From assembly GCA_944389925.1 (NCBI GenBank), contig CALXOD010000007.1:1-64000 (forward strand): DNA of 64,000 bases, given 5' to 3'. Under the pieces are notes generated by a model that made no database searches, was not told the DNA's origin, and saw nothing but the letters and a program-made list of their open reading frames with translations. Positions 53,671 through 63,233 of the stretch are shown one piece after another; position 1 is the first letter of the stretch; each line of letters opens with the position of its first letter. Source of the DNA: an uncultured Victivallaceae bacterium (lineage in GTDB: Bacteria; Verrucomicrobiota; Lentisphaeria; Victivallales; Victivallaceae). The position numbers and the translations under genes were made by a program.

Positions 53671-55039
53671 TCTCTCTGTTCTGCGCGCCCAGCTCGAAGA
53701 AGGCCGGGCATTCTTCCGGGCGGGGAACCGCTACTCCGTCCTGCAGCGGCAATCCGGTCTGCGGCGGCTGCACGACCAGCTGGTGCGCAATCAGGATCGG
53801 ATCTGTGCCGCGTTGTATGCCGACCTGGGAAAATCCGATTTTGAAGCCCGGATCACGGAAATCATTCCGTTGCTGGAAGCACTGAAGTTTCTGATTCGCC
53901 GCCTGCCCCGACTGGCACGGTTGCGGCGGGTCGGCCTCTCCCTTTTCAACTGGCCGGGACGCGGCCGGTTGCGGCCGGAGCCCTATGGTCAGGTATTGAT
54001 ATTCGGCACCTGGAATTATCCGCTGCTGCTGGCGCTTGATCCGCTGGCTGCCGCGGTGGCGGCGGGGAACCGGGTGCTGCTGAAACTGTCGCCTCAGGCG
54101 CCCGCCACTGCCCAGATCATTACCGAACTGGTGGAAAACAGCTTTTCCGGCGGAGAAGTAACCGTGCTGCCCCGCGAATTGGATTTTGACACCATTCTCG
54201 GAGAACCATTTGACTACATTTTTTTCACCGGGAATCCCCAGGCCGGCCGGGAGGTTCTGCGGCGCGCGGCAGAAAACCTGACCCCGGTAACGCTGGAACT
54301 CGGCGGGAAAAGTCCCTGCGTCGTTGACCGCTCCGCCCACATTCCGACGGCGGCCCGTCGCATCGTCTGGGGAAAATTCCTCAATGCCGGGCAAACCTGC
54401 GTCGCCCCGGATTATCTGTTGGTGCACAGTCGCGTCAAAAGCGAACTTTTGAACGAAATTCGCGCATGCGTCAAACGCTTTTACGGAGACAACCCGGCGG
54501 AAAACAAGGATTTTCCAAGGATTGTCAACGATACTCACTTCGAACGTCTCCTGCCGCTGATGGAAAAAGGCCGCCTGATTACCGGCGGCGAAAAAAACCG
54601 GACCACTCTCTACATCGCGCCTACGGTGATCGACCAGATCACGCCGGAGGATCCGGTCATGCAGCAGGAAATTTTCGGTCCCATCCTGCCGGTACTGGAA
54701 ATCTCATCGGTCGAAGAGGCTGCCGCGTTTATCAACGACCGCCCCAAACCTTTGGCCCTCTATTATTTCGGGTCCAGAAAAAACCGGGAAAAACTGCTGT
54801 CCGCCACCAGCTCCGGCGGCGTATGCGTCAATGAAACCGTCATGCACCTGGTCAACCCCTCCATGCCGTTCGGTGGCGTCGGTGCCAGCGGCATGGGAGC
54901 CTATCACGGACAGTATGGATTCGATACCTTCACCCACTATAAACCGGAATTGCTGAAATGGAACGGCTTCGAACTGCCCCTGCGCTATCCGCCTGTCACT
55001 GACTGGAAGCGATGGCTGGTCCGGCTGTTCTGCCGCTGA
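53663..55039 (+). CDS. Aldehyde dehydrogenase, ALDH3-like
   Basis: A 458-residue NAD(P)+-dependent aldehyde dehydrogenase. FGTWNYPLLLALDPLAAAVAAG and VLLKLSPQAPATA are cofactor blocks, FFTGNPQAGREVLRRAA follows, the catalytic Glu is in VTLELGGKSP and the catalytic Cys in NAGQTCVAPDYLL. The lack of an N-terminal extension and the NPSMPFGGVGASGMGAYHG end resemble class 3 (fatty aldehyde) enzymes. The ATG at 53663 overlaps alr by 8 bases. Substrate unknown. Confidence 0.92.
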   Translation: MADLSVLRAQLEEGRAFFRAGNRYSVLQRQSGLRRLHDQLVRNQDRICAALYADLGKSDFEARITEIIPLLEALKFLIRRLPRLARLRRVGLSLFNWPGRGRLRPEPYGQVLIFGTWNYPLLLALDPLAAAVAAGNRVLLKLSPQAPATAQIITELVENSFSGGEVTVLPRELDFDTILGEPFDYIFFTGNPQAGREVLRRAAENLTPVTLELGGKSPCVVDRSAHIPTAARRIVWGKFLNAGQTCVAPDYLLVHSRVKSELLNEIRACVKRFYGDNPAENKDFPRIVNDTHFERLLPLMEKGRLITGGEKNRTTLYIAPTVIDQITPEDPVMQQEIFGPILPVLEISSVEEAAAFINDRPKPLALYYFGSRKNREKLLSATSSGGVCVNETVMHLVNPSMPFGGVGASGMGAYHGQYGFDTFTHYKPELLKWNGFELPLRYPPVTDWKRWLVRLFCR

Positions 55040-55075
55040 ACCATAATCGGAGCAACTGCATAAGGAGAAATTGTC

Positions 55076-56392
55076 ATGTCCGGAATCTTCAAAGCCTATG
55101 ACATCCGAGGCATCTACCCCACGGATCTGGACGCCGATATGGCGGAAGCCATCGGTCGGGCCTTCGTGCTCTTCACCGGCGCCCGGAGGATCGTGGTGGG
55201 ACGCGACATGCGTCCCCATTCCGACGCACTCTTTCAGGGGCTGGCCCGGGGCTTGACCGGACAGGGCGCCGATGTGATCGATATCGGTCTCTGCTCCACA
55301 CCGATGTCCTACTTCGCCAACGGCACCCTCCGAGCTGACGGCAGCATCATGATCACAGCCAGCCATAATCCGGGAGAATGGAACGGCTTCAAACTCTGCC
55401 GTGCCGATGCCGTGCCGATCAGCGGCGCCACCGGGATTGCCGACATCCAGCGTCTCGTCGAAGCAGGAAACTGGCCGGCACCTTCCCGTAACGGCACTGT
55501 TTCTTCTTATGACATCGCACCGGAGTACGGCAAGTTTCTGCGTTCCTTCGCCCGGATGGACCGCAAACTGAAAGTCGTTGTGGACTACGCCAACGCCATG
55601 GGACTTTATGAAATAGCGGGAATTGCCGATCTCTTCCACATCATCCCCCTCTATGACCAACTGGATGGCACCTTTCCCAATCACGAAGCCAATCCGCTGC
55701 ATGTGGCAACGCTGGATGCGATCCGGGCAAAGGTCCGGGAAACCGGCGCGGATTTCGGTGCGGCCTTCGACGGCGATGCTGATCGCTGCGGGTTCATCGA
55801 CGATCTGGGAGAAGTGATTCCGATGGACCTCTTCACGGCGTTGATTGCCCAGGATATTCTCGCCGACGGCCCGGCGACGATCCTGTACGATTTGCGCAGC
55901 AGCCGGGCAGTACCCGAATGTATCGAGGAAAACGGCGGCAAAGCCGTCATGTCCCGGGTGGGACACGCTTTTATCAAGGCGCAAATGCGGGAAACCGGTG
56001 CGGTTTTCGCTGGAGAACTATCCGGACATTACTACTTCAAGGAGAATTTCACCGCGGAATCCCAGGCGTTGGCCATGCTCAAACTGGCCAATTTGATCTG
56101 CAAGAAAAACCGGAAACTCCATGAGCTGGTAGCCCCGCTGCGTCGCTATGCCTCCAGTGGCGAAATCAATTCGAAGGTCGCCGATGTCCAGTCGATCCTC
56201 TCTGCCATCAAAGAGCGTTATGCGGATGGCCGTCAATATGAACTGGACGGACTCTCTGTTGAATATCCGGATTGGCATTTCAACGTGCGCGCCTCGAATA
56301 CCGAACCCCTGCTCCGATTAATCGTCGAAGCGAAAAATCCCGCGCTGATGGCGGCAAAACGTGATGAACTGCTGCATCTGATCCGCGGCTAA
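55076..56392 (+). CDS. Phosphomannomutase/phosphoglucomutase
   Basis: A 438-residue alpha-D-phosphohexomutase (AlgC/ManB type) that interconverts hexose 1- and 6-phosphates. The phosphoserine loop is MITASHNPGEWNGFK, the metal site is AAFDGDADRCGFID, the sugar-binding loop is FAGELSGHYYFKEN and the phosphate-binding loop is VRASNTEPLLRLIVEAKN. All four signatures are intact. AAGGAG precedes the ATG. It feeds nucleotide-sugar synthesis for envelope glycans. Confidence 0.95.
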   Translation: MSGIFKAYDIRGIYPTDLDADMAEAIGRAFVLFTGARRIVVGRDMRPHSDALFQGLARGLTGQGADVIDIGLCSTPMSYFANGTLRADGSIMITASHNPGEWNGFKLCRADAVPISGATGIADIQRLVEAGNWPAPSRNGTVSSYDIAPEYGKFLRSFARMDRKLKVVVDYANAMGLYEIAGIADLFHIIPLYDQLDGTFPNHEANPLHVATLDAIRAKVRETGADFGAAFDGDADRCGFIDDLGEVIPMDLFTALIAQDILADGPATILYDLRSSRAVPECIEENGGKAVMSRVGHAFIKAQMRETGAVFAGELSGHYYFKENFTAESQALAMLKLANLICKKNRKLHELVAPLRRYASSGEINSKVADVQSILSAIKERYADGRQYELDGLSVEYPDWHFNVRASNTEPLLRLIVEAKNPALMAAKRDELLHLIRG

Positions 56393-56434
56393 AGGAAGAA
56401 ATCTCATCTCATTGATCATCAAGGAATCTTCATT

Positions 56435-56962
56435 ATGAAAACACTGCTTTACTCCTTTTTTACCGGTCTGCTGCTGACCGGGACAATGACACTTTCAGCA
56501 GCCGTCGTCCCTTTCCGCGGGGGAGAGATCCTCGCGGCGGAATTGACCTCCAAGGCACCGGAAATCGTCCATCTCGACCGGTTCGACTTCGATTTCCAGT
56601 TTGAAAACAAATGCTATGCCCTGGTAACCGTCAAACTATCCCCCGGCCGCAATCTCAGCACATACGACTACTCACTGGAGTTGTTCGGCCGCAGCTATCC
56701 CTGTGTCGCCATCCGGACCGGTGACGGCGGTTTCGATGCAGACCAGTGGGAAATTCGCGACATTGCTCCCGGCACCCGGCTGGGCATGTTGTTTATCGTT
56801 GACGGCAATGCCGTCGGCAAGGGGACAACGGAAAAAATCACCCTGAAATGCAATGCTCCCGGTACTTACCCCGCCGTTACGCTGCCATTCAGCAATCTCC
56901 GTACCCGCACCTTCACTGCCGCATCCGGAATTCCGGAAACGGGTACATTCCCGCAAAAATAG
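56435..56962 (+). CDS. Secreted protein of unknown function
   Basis: A 175-residue protein with a clear Sec signal peptide (MKTLLYSFFTGLLLTGTMTL, cleavage likely after SAA). The mature part is beta-rich with IVHLDRFDFDFQFENKCYALV and YDYSLELFGRSYPCVAI, including two Cys that could form a disulfide, and a long Thr/Pro end. No family recognised. AAGGAAT precedes the ATG at 56435. It sits between the phosphohexomutase gene and ygiQ, 12 bases before the latter. Confidence 0.8.
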   Translation: MKTLLYSFFTGLLLTGTMTLSAAVVPFRGGEILAAELTSKAPEIVHLDRFDFDFQFENKCYALVTVKLSPGRNLSTYDYSLELFGRSYPCVAIRTGDGGFDADQWEIRDIAPGTRLGMLFIVDGNAVGKGTTEKITLKCNAPGTYPAVTLPFSNLRTRTFTAASGIPETGTFPQK

Positions 56963-56974
56963 GATTTCCAGATC

Positions 56975-58723
56975 ATGGAGTTTCTGCCGACCAACGCCGA
57001 TGAAATGAAGAAAGCCGGGTATGATGAGCTGGATATCCTGCTGATCACCGGAGACTTTTATGTAGACCACCCCTCTTTCGGGGTTGCCGTGATCGGGCGC
57101 TGGCTGACTGCCTGCGGCTACCGGGTCGGTTTGATTTTCCAGCCGGACTGGAAGACGCCGGAATCGTTGCGCGCAATGGGCCGCCCCCGGCTGGGCGTCG
57201 GCGTAACCAGCGGTAATCTGGATTCCATGGTCAATCTCTATACCGCCGGCCGTCGTCTCCGGCGGGAAGACGCCTACAGTGAAGACGGCGTTCCCGGCAA
57301 ACGCCCGCCGCATGCACTGGTGGTGTATGCCCAGCTGGCCCGGCAGGCGTTCCCGAAAATCCCGGTAGTGCTGGGCGGTCTGGAAGCCAGCCTGCGCCGG
57401 GTGGCCCATTACGATTACTGGCAGGACAAGATCCGCCCGTCCGTCCTGGTCGACTCCAAAGCCGATATTCTCTGTTACGGTATGGGCGAAAAACCCATGC
57501 CCGAAATCTTCCGCCGCCTGGAACGGGGCGAATCACTCGCCGGCATCCGCGGCACTGCGGTACTTCTGGGCAAGCAGGACGCCGCCGCCTTCTCCCCCGG
57601 CGACCGCTATCTGGAACTGCCCTCCTACGAAGAACACCTGACCAGCCGAGACGCGCTGATGACCTCAACCAAAATGCTGGAAGCCGAGATGAATCCCTTC
57701 GGCGGCCACGGTCTTCTCCAGCGCTGCGGCGAACGACTTCTGGTCGTTGAACCGCCACCGGAACCGTTAACTTCGGAAGAGCTGGACCGGGTGCACGAAC
57801 TGGGATACGCCGGTCGCCCCCACCCCTCCTGCAAAGGCCGGATCCCCGCCTATGAAACCATCCGCGACTCGGTCCCCGCCATCCGTGGGTGTCCCGGCGG
57901 TTGTGCCTTCTGCGGTCTGGTGACCCATCAGGGACGGCAGGTTATGAGCCGATCCCCCGAATCCATCCTCCGGGAAATTACCGCCATGACGAAAAAACCG
58001 TGGTTCAAAGGCACGGTCAGCGACATCGGCGGAGCCGCAGGCAACATCTTCGGCAGCGAAACTGACCGGGAATTCTGTGCAAAATGCCGCCGTTCCAGTT
58101 GTCTTTTTCCCCACATCTGTCCCCATTACCGCTGCGATGGGAAAAAACTCCTGGATCTGCTGCGCAAAGCAAGCCGCATCCCCGGCGTCAAACATCTGTA
58201 CATCAATTCCGGCATCCGCCTGGATCTGGCGCTGCGGCAGCCGGAACTTTTCCGGGAAATCGTTACTCGACACGTCTCCGGCCATCTGAAGGTGGCGCCG
58301 GAACACCTCCACCCGGAGGTATTGAAACTGATGCGGAAGAATCCGGCGGAAGAATTTTACCGCATTCAGGAAATTTTCGAGGAAGAAAGCCGTCGCTGCG
58401 GCAAAGAACAGTATCTGGTGCCGCTGTTTATTTCCAACTTTCCGGGATGCACGGCCGAACATATGAAAACCGTGGATGATTTCCTCTCGCGCCACCGCTG
58501 GAGTCTGCAACAGGTACAGGATTACATTCCGCTGCCGATGACCATGGGCGCGGCCATGTATTACTGCGGCAAAGCTCCCGACGGCCATCCCATTCCGGTC
58601 AACCGGGGGCTGGCGGAACGCCGCCCCCAGATCCGGGTTCTGAAAAAACGCCGCAACGGCCCCCGGGACAAACGCCCCCCTGCCGCCCCGCCCCGTCACT
58701 CCGGAAACGGCCGGAAACATTAG
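56975..58723 (+). CDS. ygiQ: YgiQ family radical SAM protein
   Basis: A 582-residue protein of the YgiQ family (uncharacterised radical SAM enzymes). The N-terminal block FLPTNADEMKKAGYDELDIL and PKIPVVLGGLEASLRRVAHYDYW are diagnostic. The radical SAM cluster motif is C-PGG-C-AF-C in IRGCPGGCAFCGLVTHQGR. Three further Cys lie in CAKCRRSSCLFPHICPHYRC. The C-terminus is basic and Pro-rich. The ATG at 56975 lies 12 bases after the secreted-protein gene. Confidence 0.95.
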   Translation: MEFLPTNADEMKKAGYDELDILLITGDFYVDHPSFGVAVIGRWLTACGYRVGLIFQPDWKTPESLRAMGRPRLGVGVTSGNLDSMVNLYTAGRRLRREDAYSEDGVPGKRPPHALVVYAQLARQAFPKIPVVLGGLEASLRRVAHYDYWQDKIRPSVLVDSKADILCYGMGEKPMPEIFRRLERGESLAGIRGTAVLLGKQDAAAFSPGDRYLELPSYEEHLTSRDALMTSTKMLEAEMNPFGGHGLLQRCGERLLVVEPPPEPLTSEELDRVHELGYAGRPHPSCKGRIPAYETIRDSVPAIRGCPGGCAFCGLVTHQGRQVMSRSPESILREITAMTKKPWFKGTVSDIGGAAGNIFGSETDREFCAKCRRSSCLFPHICPHYRCDGKKLLDLLRKASRIPGVKHLYINSGIRLDLALRQPELFREIVTRHVSGHLKVAPEHLHPEVLKLMRKNPAEEFYRIQEIFEEESRRCGKEQYLVPLFISNFPGCTAEHMKTVDDFLSRHRWSLQQVQDYIPLPMTMGAAMYYCGKAPDGHPIPVNRGLAERRPQIRVLKKRRNGPRDKRPPAAPPRHSGNGRKH

Positions 58724-58743
58724 GGAAAAATCCGGCCTTTCGC

Positions 58744-58772
58744 TTGCAAAGCACCGGAACTCACTCTATATT
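58744..58772 (+). promoter_or_regulatory. Sigma-70-type promoter for citrate synthase
   Basis: TTGCAA (58744-58749), a 17-base spacer and TATATT (58767-58772). The 5' leader would be about 117 bases. Confidence 0.8.
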
Positions 58773-58895
58773 ATCGGGCTGGCGGCATGCACTGCCCGTT
58801 CTTTGCTGTAAAGAGCGGAAAAATCCATAGACGCAGCCGCGGATACGGTTCTGTACCGTGATTTTGTCAACCATACAAAGAGAGAAGGAACAATT

Positions 58896-60167
58896 ATGAG
58901 CAATGTTCCGGAATATGCCATTCTGAAAGTCGGCGGCCGCGAAATCAAACTTCCCGTGGTGGAGGGCACCGAAGGAGAAAAAGCCATCGACATCGCCGGT
59001 CTGCGCAAGGAAACCGGGTATGTGACGCTGGACCCGAGCTTTATGAATACCGCTGCCTGTTTCAGCAAAATCACCTTCGTCGATGGCGAACAGGGGATTC
59101 TGCGTTACCGCGGCATTCCGATCGAGGAGCTGGTCAAACTCGGTTCTTTCGTCAAAGTCGCCTATCTGCTGGTCAACGGCAATCTGCCGACACCGGAGCA
59201 GAGCCGGAAATTCTCCCAGTTGCTGAATGTAAACTCCCTGCTGCATGAAGACATGCGTCACTTTTTCGACCACTTCCCGCAGGGGGCGCACCCGATGCAC
59301 ATTCTCTCTACGATGATCAATGCACTGGCGGCATTTTATCCCAACGTCGACCTGCGTTCCATGACCGAAGACATCGATACCTCCACCGCCCGGCTGATTT
59401 CCATCGTTCGCACCATGGCGGCCGTGGCGTACAAAAAATCCATTGGAGAACCGATCGTCTACCCGCGTCATGACCTCAAATACTGTGCGAACTTCCTCAA
59501 CATGATGTTCGACTCTCCGGTAGCGCCTTACTCGGTGCGGCCGGAGGCGGAACGGGTACTGAATATTCTGTTCATCCTCCATGCGGATCATGAACAGAAC
59601 TGCTCGACCACCGCAATCCGCACGGTAGGCAGCGCCCAGGTCAACCTTTATGCGACGATCTCCGCGGGCATGTCCGCCCTTTCCGGTCCGCTGCATGGCG
59701 GCGCCAACCAGGAGGTCATCGAAATGCTGAAGATGATCGAAGCCGACGGAAACGTCAAAAAATACATCAATATGGCCAAGGATAAAAATTCCCCGTTCCG
59801 GTTGATGGGCTTCGGACATCGGGTCTACAAAACCTATGACCCCCGGGCCGCGATCATTAAAAAGGAATGTCACGCCTTCCTGCAGGCGATGGACATTCAG
59901 GATTCGCTGCTGGAAGTCGCCTGGGAAGTGGAAAAAGCCGCGTTGGAAGATGAATATTTCATCACCCGCAACCTGTATCCGAACGTGGATTTCTACACCG
60001 GCATTCTGTACCGGGCTCTGGGGATTCCGGAAGACATGTTTACGGTCATGTTCGCGCTGGCACGGCTCCCCGGCTGGATCGCGCATTGGAAGGAAATGAT
60101 CGGCGGCAACACCAAAATCGTACGGCCGCGCCAGATTTACATCGGGAAAACCCTTGACCAGATCTGA
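58896..60167 (+). CDS. gltA: Citrate synthase
   Basis: A 423-residue type II (hexameric-type) citrate synthase: oxaloacetate + acetyl-CoA to citrate. GEQGILRYRGIPIEEL, LHADHEQNCSTTAIRTVGS, SALSGPLHGGANQEV with the catalytic His, and MGFGHRVYKTYDPRA are present; the catalytic Asp lies near VDFYTGILYRALGIP. AGAAGGA precedes the ATG. It follows its own promoter. The amino-acid permease fusion gene begins 17 bases after its stop. Confidence 0.96.
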   Translation: MSNVPEYAILKVGGREIKLPVVEGTEGEKAIDIAGLRKETGYVTLDPSFMNTAACFSKITFVDGEQGILRYRGIPIEELVKLGSFVKVAYLLVNGNLPTPEQSRKFSQLLNVNSLLHEDMRHFFDHFPQGAHPMHILSTMINALAAFYPNVDLRSMTEDIDTSTARLISIVRTMAAVAYKKSIGEPIVYPRHDLKYCANFLNMMFDSPVAPYSVRPEAERVLNILFILHADHEQNCSTTAIRTVGSAQVNLYATISAGMSALSGPLHGGANQEVIEMLKMIEADGNVKKYINMAKDKNSPFRLMGFGHRVYKTYDPRAAIIKKECHAFLQAMDIQDSLLEVAWEVEKAALEDEYFITRNLYPNVDFYTGILYRALGIPEDMFTVMFALARLPGWIAHWKEMIGGNTKIVRPRQIYIGKTLDQI

Positions 60168-60184
60168 CAGAGGAGGCCCGGACA

Positions 60185-62050
60185 ATGAAACCCTCCACGT
60201 TGATCAATAAATTCAATCTGGCGAAAACATTGACCGGGCTGGATTTGTTCTGCATCGCCACCGGTGCCATGATCAGCTCCGGGATTTTCATTCTTCCCGG
60301 AGTGGCCTTCAAGCAAATCGGCCCGGCGGTTTTCCTATCCTACGGTTTCGCCGGTATTGCGGCGATGATCGGCGCGCTGGCAGTGATCGAACTCTCCACC
60401 GCCATGCCCAAGGCGGGCGGCACTTATTACTTCATTGAGCGCAGTCTGGGGCCGGGAATCGGCACCGTCTCGGGGATATTAAGCTGGCTGGCTCTGGTGC
60501 TGAAAACCTCCTTTGCCGCCTACGGGCTGGGAGCGGTACTGAGTGACATGTTCGGTCTCAATCTGGTGCTGGTAGCCTCTGTCTCGACCATTTTTTTTCT
60601 GGTGGTCAATCTGATCGGTACCAAAGAAGCGGCGGTGCTGGAGGTTCTGATGGTATTCGCGCTGCTGCTGATCATGTTCGGTTACATTGCCGCGGGGGTC
60701 CCGTATATTGAACCTGCCCGCTATCAACCGTTCTTTCTGGAAGGGAAAAGTCTTTCCACGGTACTTCCGGTTGCAGCGCTGGTTTTCGTGTCGTTCGGCG
60801 GGCTGCTCAAAGTCAGCAGCGTGGCGGAAGAGGTAAAAACTCCCCGACGCAGCATCCCATTGGGCATTCTCAGTTCCATTTTCACGGTTACCCTGCTGTA
60901 TGTGCTGATTCTGCTGGTTACCACCGGGATTCTGCCACCGGATGAATTTTCCGGTTCTCTGACTCCACTGGCAGATGCGGCGAAAAAGTATTATGGATCG
61001 ACCGGTTACTGGCTGGTAACGGCTGCCGCCTTGCTGGCTTTCATCACGACCATCAACGCCGGCATCATGGCGGCCTCCCGCTATCCGGTGGCCATGGGCC
61101 GCGACCAGCTGCTGCCGGAATTTCTGGCGAGTACTGCCGGCAAAAAAGAAACACCGATTGTGGCCGTGGTCGTAACCGGCATTCTGATGCTGCTGGTGTT
61201 GCAGCTGCCGCTGGAAACCCTGGTAAAAGCAGCTTCGGCCGTCATCATGGCCTCCTATGTTCTAATCAATCTCGCGGTGATTATTCTGCGGGAAAGCCGG
61301 ATTCAGAACTATCGGCCCACCTTCAAATCTCCCGGCTACCCCTATTTGCAGATCTGCTGCATCCTCGGTTTTACGGTGCTGATCGTGGACATGGGGGCGG
61401 AAGTCATCCAGATTTGCCTGGGTATCATTGCCGCGGCTCTGATCATCTTTCTCTGCTGCGGGCGGCGGGTCCGCCGGGAATACGCCTTGATGCATCTGGT
61501 CGAGCGGATCACCAACCGGCAATTGACCGATCACCGGCTGGAAAGCGAACTGCGCGATATCATCCGTACACGTGATGAAATTGTCGAAGATGCATTTGAC
61601 CGACTGGTGGAGGATGCGGATGCCGCCATTTATGAAGGTCCGATGACGCTGGAGGAATTTCTGGGCCTGGCGGCACGTGATTTCTCCCGCAAACTGAACA
61701 TCAGCCAGGAAGAAACTCTGCGGCTGCTGCAGGAACGGGAAGCCGAAGGAAGTACGGTCATCGCCCCCGGCGTTGCCCTGCCCCATCTGATCGTACCGGG
61801 AACGAATCGGTTCGCACTGTTTCTGGTCAAATGCCCGGATGGCGTCACTTTCGATCCGGACGAACCTCCGGTGCATGCGATCTTCGTACTGGCAGGAAGC
61901 CGGGACCAGCGGAATTTCCACCTGAAAGCCCTGGCGGCGATTGCCCAGATTATCTCCTCGCCGGACTTTGAAACGAATTGGCAGAAATTGATGACGCCGC
62001 CGCAATTGCGGGACGCGGTTCTGCTCGGGGTCCGACGCCGCCAGAACTGA
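60185..62050 (+). CDS. APC-family amino-acid permease fused to a PTS EIIA-type domain
   Basis: A 621-residue two-part protein. Residues about 1-430 form an APC (amino acid-polyamine-organocation) permease with about 12 helices: ATGAMISSGIFILPGVAF is the signature near the start, then MPKAGGTYYFIERSLGPGIG. After a cytoplasmic linker (RRVRREYALMHLVERIT), the C-terminal part (about 480-620) resembles a nitrogen/fructose-type PTS EIIA domain: ISQEETLRLLQEREAEGSTVI, then APGVALPHLIVPG with the phosphorylatable His534, and AIFVLAGSRDQRNFHLKALA. This suggests transport control by phosphorylation. GGAGG lies just upstream of the ATG. Confidence 0.88.
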   Translation: MKPSTLINKFNLAKTLTGLDLFCIATGAMISSGIFILPGVAFKQIGPAVFLSYGFAGIAAMIGALAVIELSTAMPKAGGTYYFIERSLGPGIGTVSGILSWLALVLKTSFAAYGLGAVLSDMFGLNLVLVASVSTIFFLVVNLIGTKEAAVLEVLMVFALLLIMFGYIAAGVPYIEPARYQPFFLEGKSLSTVLPVAALVFVSFGGLLKVSSVAEEVKTPRRSIPLGILSSIFTVTLLYVLILLVTTGILPPDEFSGSLTPLADAAKKYYGSTGYWLVTAAALLAFITTINAGIMAASRYPVAMGRDQLLPEFLASTAGKKETPIVAVVVTGILMLLVLQLPLETLVKAASAVIMASYVLINLAVIILRESRIQNYRPTFKSPGYPYLQICCILGFTVLIVDMGAEVIQICLGIIAAALIIFLCCGRRVRREYALMHLVERITNRQLTDHRLESELRDIIRTRDEIVEDAFDRLVEDADAAIYEGPMTLEEFLGLAARDFSRKLNISQEETLRLLQEREAEGSTVIAPGVALPHLIVPGTNRFALFLVKCPDGVTFDPDEPPVHAIFVLAGSRDQRNFHLKALAAIAQIISSPDFETNWQKLMTPPQLRDAVLLGVRRRQN

Positions 62051-62063
62051 AAATGCGCAGCGA

Positions 62064-63233
62064 ATGTTTTTCATGTGCCGGTCATCTATTCTGAGCTTGG
62101 TACTGGCTGCCGTTGCAACCGGATTGTTTTCAGGGTGCAGCGTACCTGCCGAAACATCACCCGCAGTCATCATAGCCGGAGTGCGGGATCTGGGACCGTT
62201 GCATTTCGATGAATCGGTCCGCTGTCGGGACGGAGGATACAGCGGCGGCTGGCGTGGAAAAGCCTTCTGGCTTTTCGGAGATACCGTTACGACCCGCCCG
62301 GGAACTGACGGCAGCAATTGGAGAAGCAACACCATCAGTATCTTAACCAACCCGAAATCTGCCCCCGAGAGCTGGTGTTTTCGAGACTATACCGACGATT
62401 CCGGTGTTTCCCGGGAGGTGCTGCCCCTGTTACCGGAAGAAGCTGCCTATAATCATCAGCACTTCTCGCCGCAACTTCCGGAAAAACAACGCAGCCGTTA
62501 CTCCACCTGGCCCGGCCCGCTGGTTGCTGCGCCGGATGACAGCCGGGCCTGGATATTTTACACCTTGCTGCGCTGCGGATCAAACGGCCCCTGGGATTTT
62601 CACCCGCTGGGGATGTCCATCGCCAGCTGGCAAGATCCGGATCAGCCCCCTGAACGCCCGCCGCTCCTCTTTCCTGCTGGCGACATCCAGTTGGGACACG
62701 GCGCGCTGGCGGTGGACGGCATGCTCTACGCCTACGGCTGCCGCCAGGAGGGATTTTCCTGGCCGATCCTGCTGGGACGAGCTCCGTTCGACCGGGCGGA
62801 CAAACGCGAAGTCTGGACCTTTTTCTGCGGCAACGGGACATGGAGTCAGGACGCCTCCCGAGCGGTTCCGGTTATGGAGGCGGCGCCCATCCTGAGTGTG
62901 CATTACAACCGCTATCTCGGATGTTACCTGGCCATTTACAGTCTGCAAATGCAAAACCGTCTCGCGCTGCGCACCGCGCCTGCGCCGGAAGGTCCATGGT
63001 CAGCGCCATTGGTCTTCGCAGAAACGTTGAAACCGGAAACGGAATCCGGTGTCACCTGGAGTTATGCCGGCTGCGGTCATGGGGAACTTGCCCGGGACAA
63101 CGGTCAGATCGAATACGTCAGTTATTACCGGACCACCGGATTTTTTCTGGGGGAAATCCGGCTGCTGGAATTGACTCTGGAACGGCCCGACGACCTCGTT
63201 ACAGCTCCCGACGCATCACAAAATCGTCCATAA
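62064..63233 (+). CDS. DUF4185 lipoprotein
   Basis: A 389-residue secreted protein with a lipoprotein signal (hydrophobic core, LFSGC, Cys25). The rest matches DUF4185: GGYSGGWRGKAFWLFGDTVTT near the start, YSTWPGPLVAAPDDSRAWIFY, LGHGALAVDGMLYAYGC and the closing YVSYYRTTGFFLGEIRLLEL. The repeated beta-strand pattern suggests a beta-propeller related to glycosidases; enzymatic activity is unproven. It lies 13 bases after the permease gene with a weak ribosome site. It overlaps the convergent GNAT gene by 35 bases. Confidence 0.8.
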   Translation: MFFMCRSSILSLVLAAVATGLFSGCSVPAETSPAVIIAGVRDLGPLHFDESVRCRDGGYSGGWRGKAFWLFGDTVTTRPGTDGSNWRSNTISILTNPKSAPESWCFRDYTDDSGVSREVLPLLPEEAAYNHQHFSPQLPEKQRSRYSTWPGPLVAAPDDSRAWIFYTLLRCGSNGPWDFHPLGMSIASWQDPDQPPERPPLLFPAGDIQLGHGALAVDGMLYAYGCRQEGFSWPILLGRAPFDRADKREVWTFFCGNGTWSQDASRAVPVMEAAPILSVHYNRYLGCYLAIYSLQMQNRLALRTAPAPEGPWSAPLVFAETLKPETESGVTWSYAGCGHGELARDNGQIEYVSYYRTTGFFLGEIRLLELTLERPDDLVTAPDASQNRP

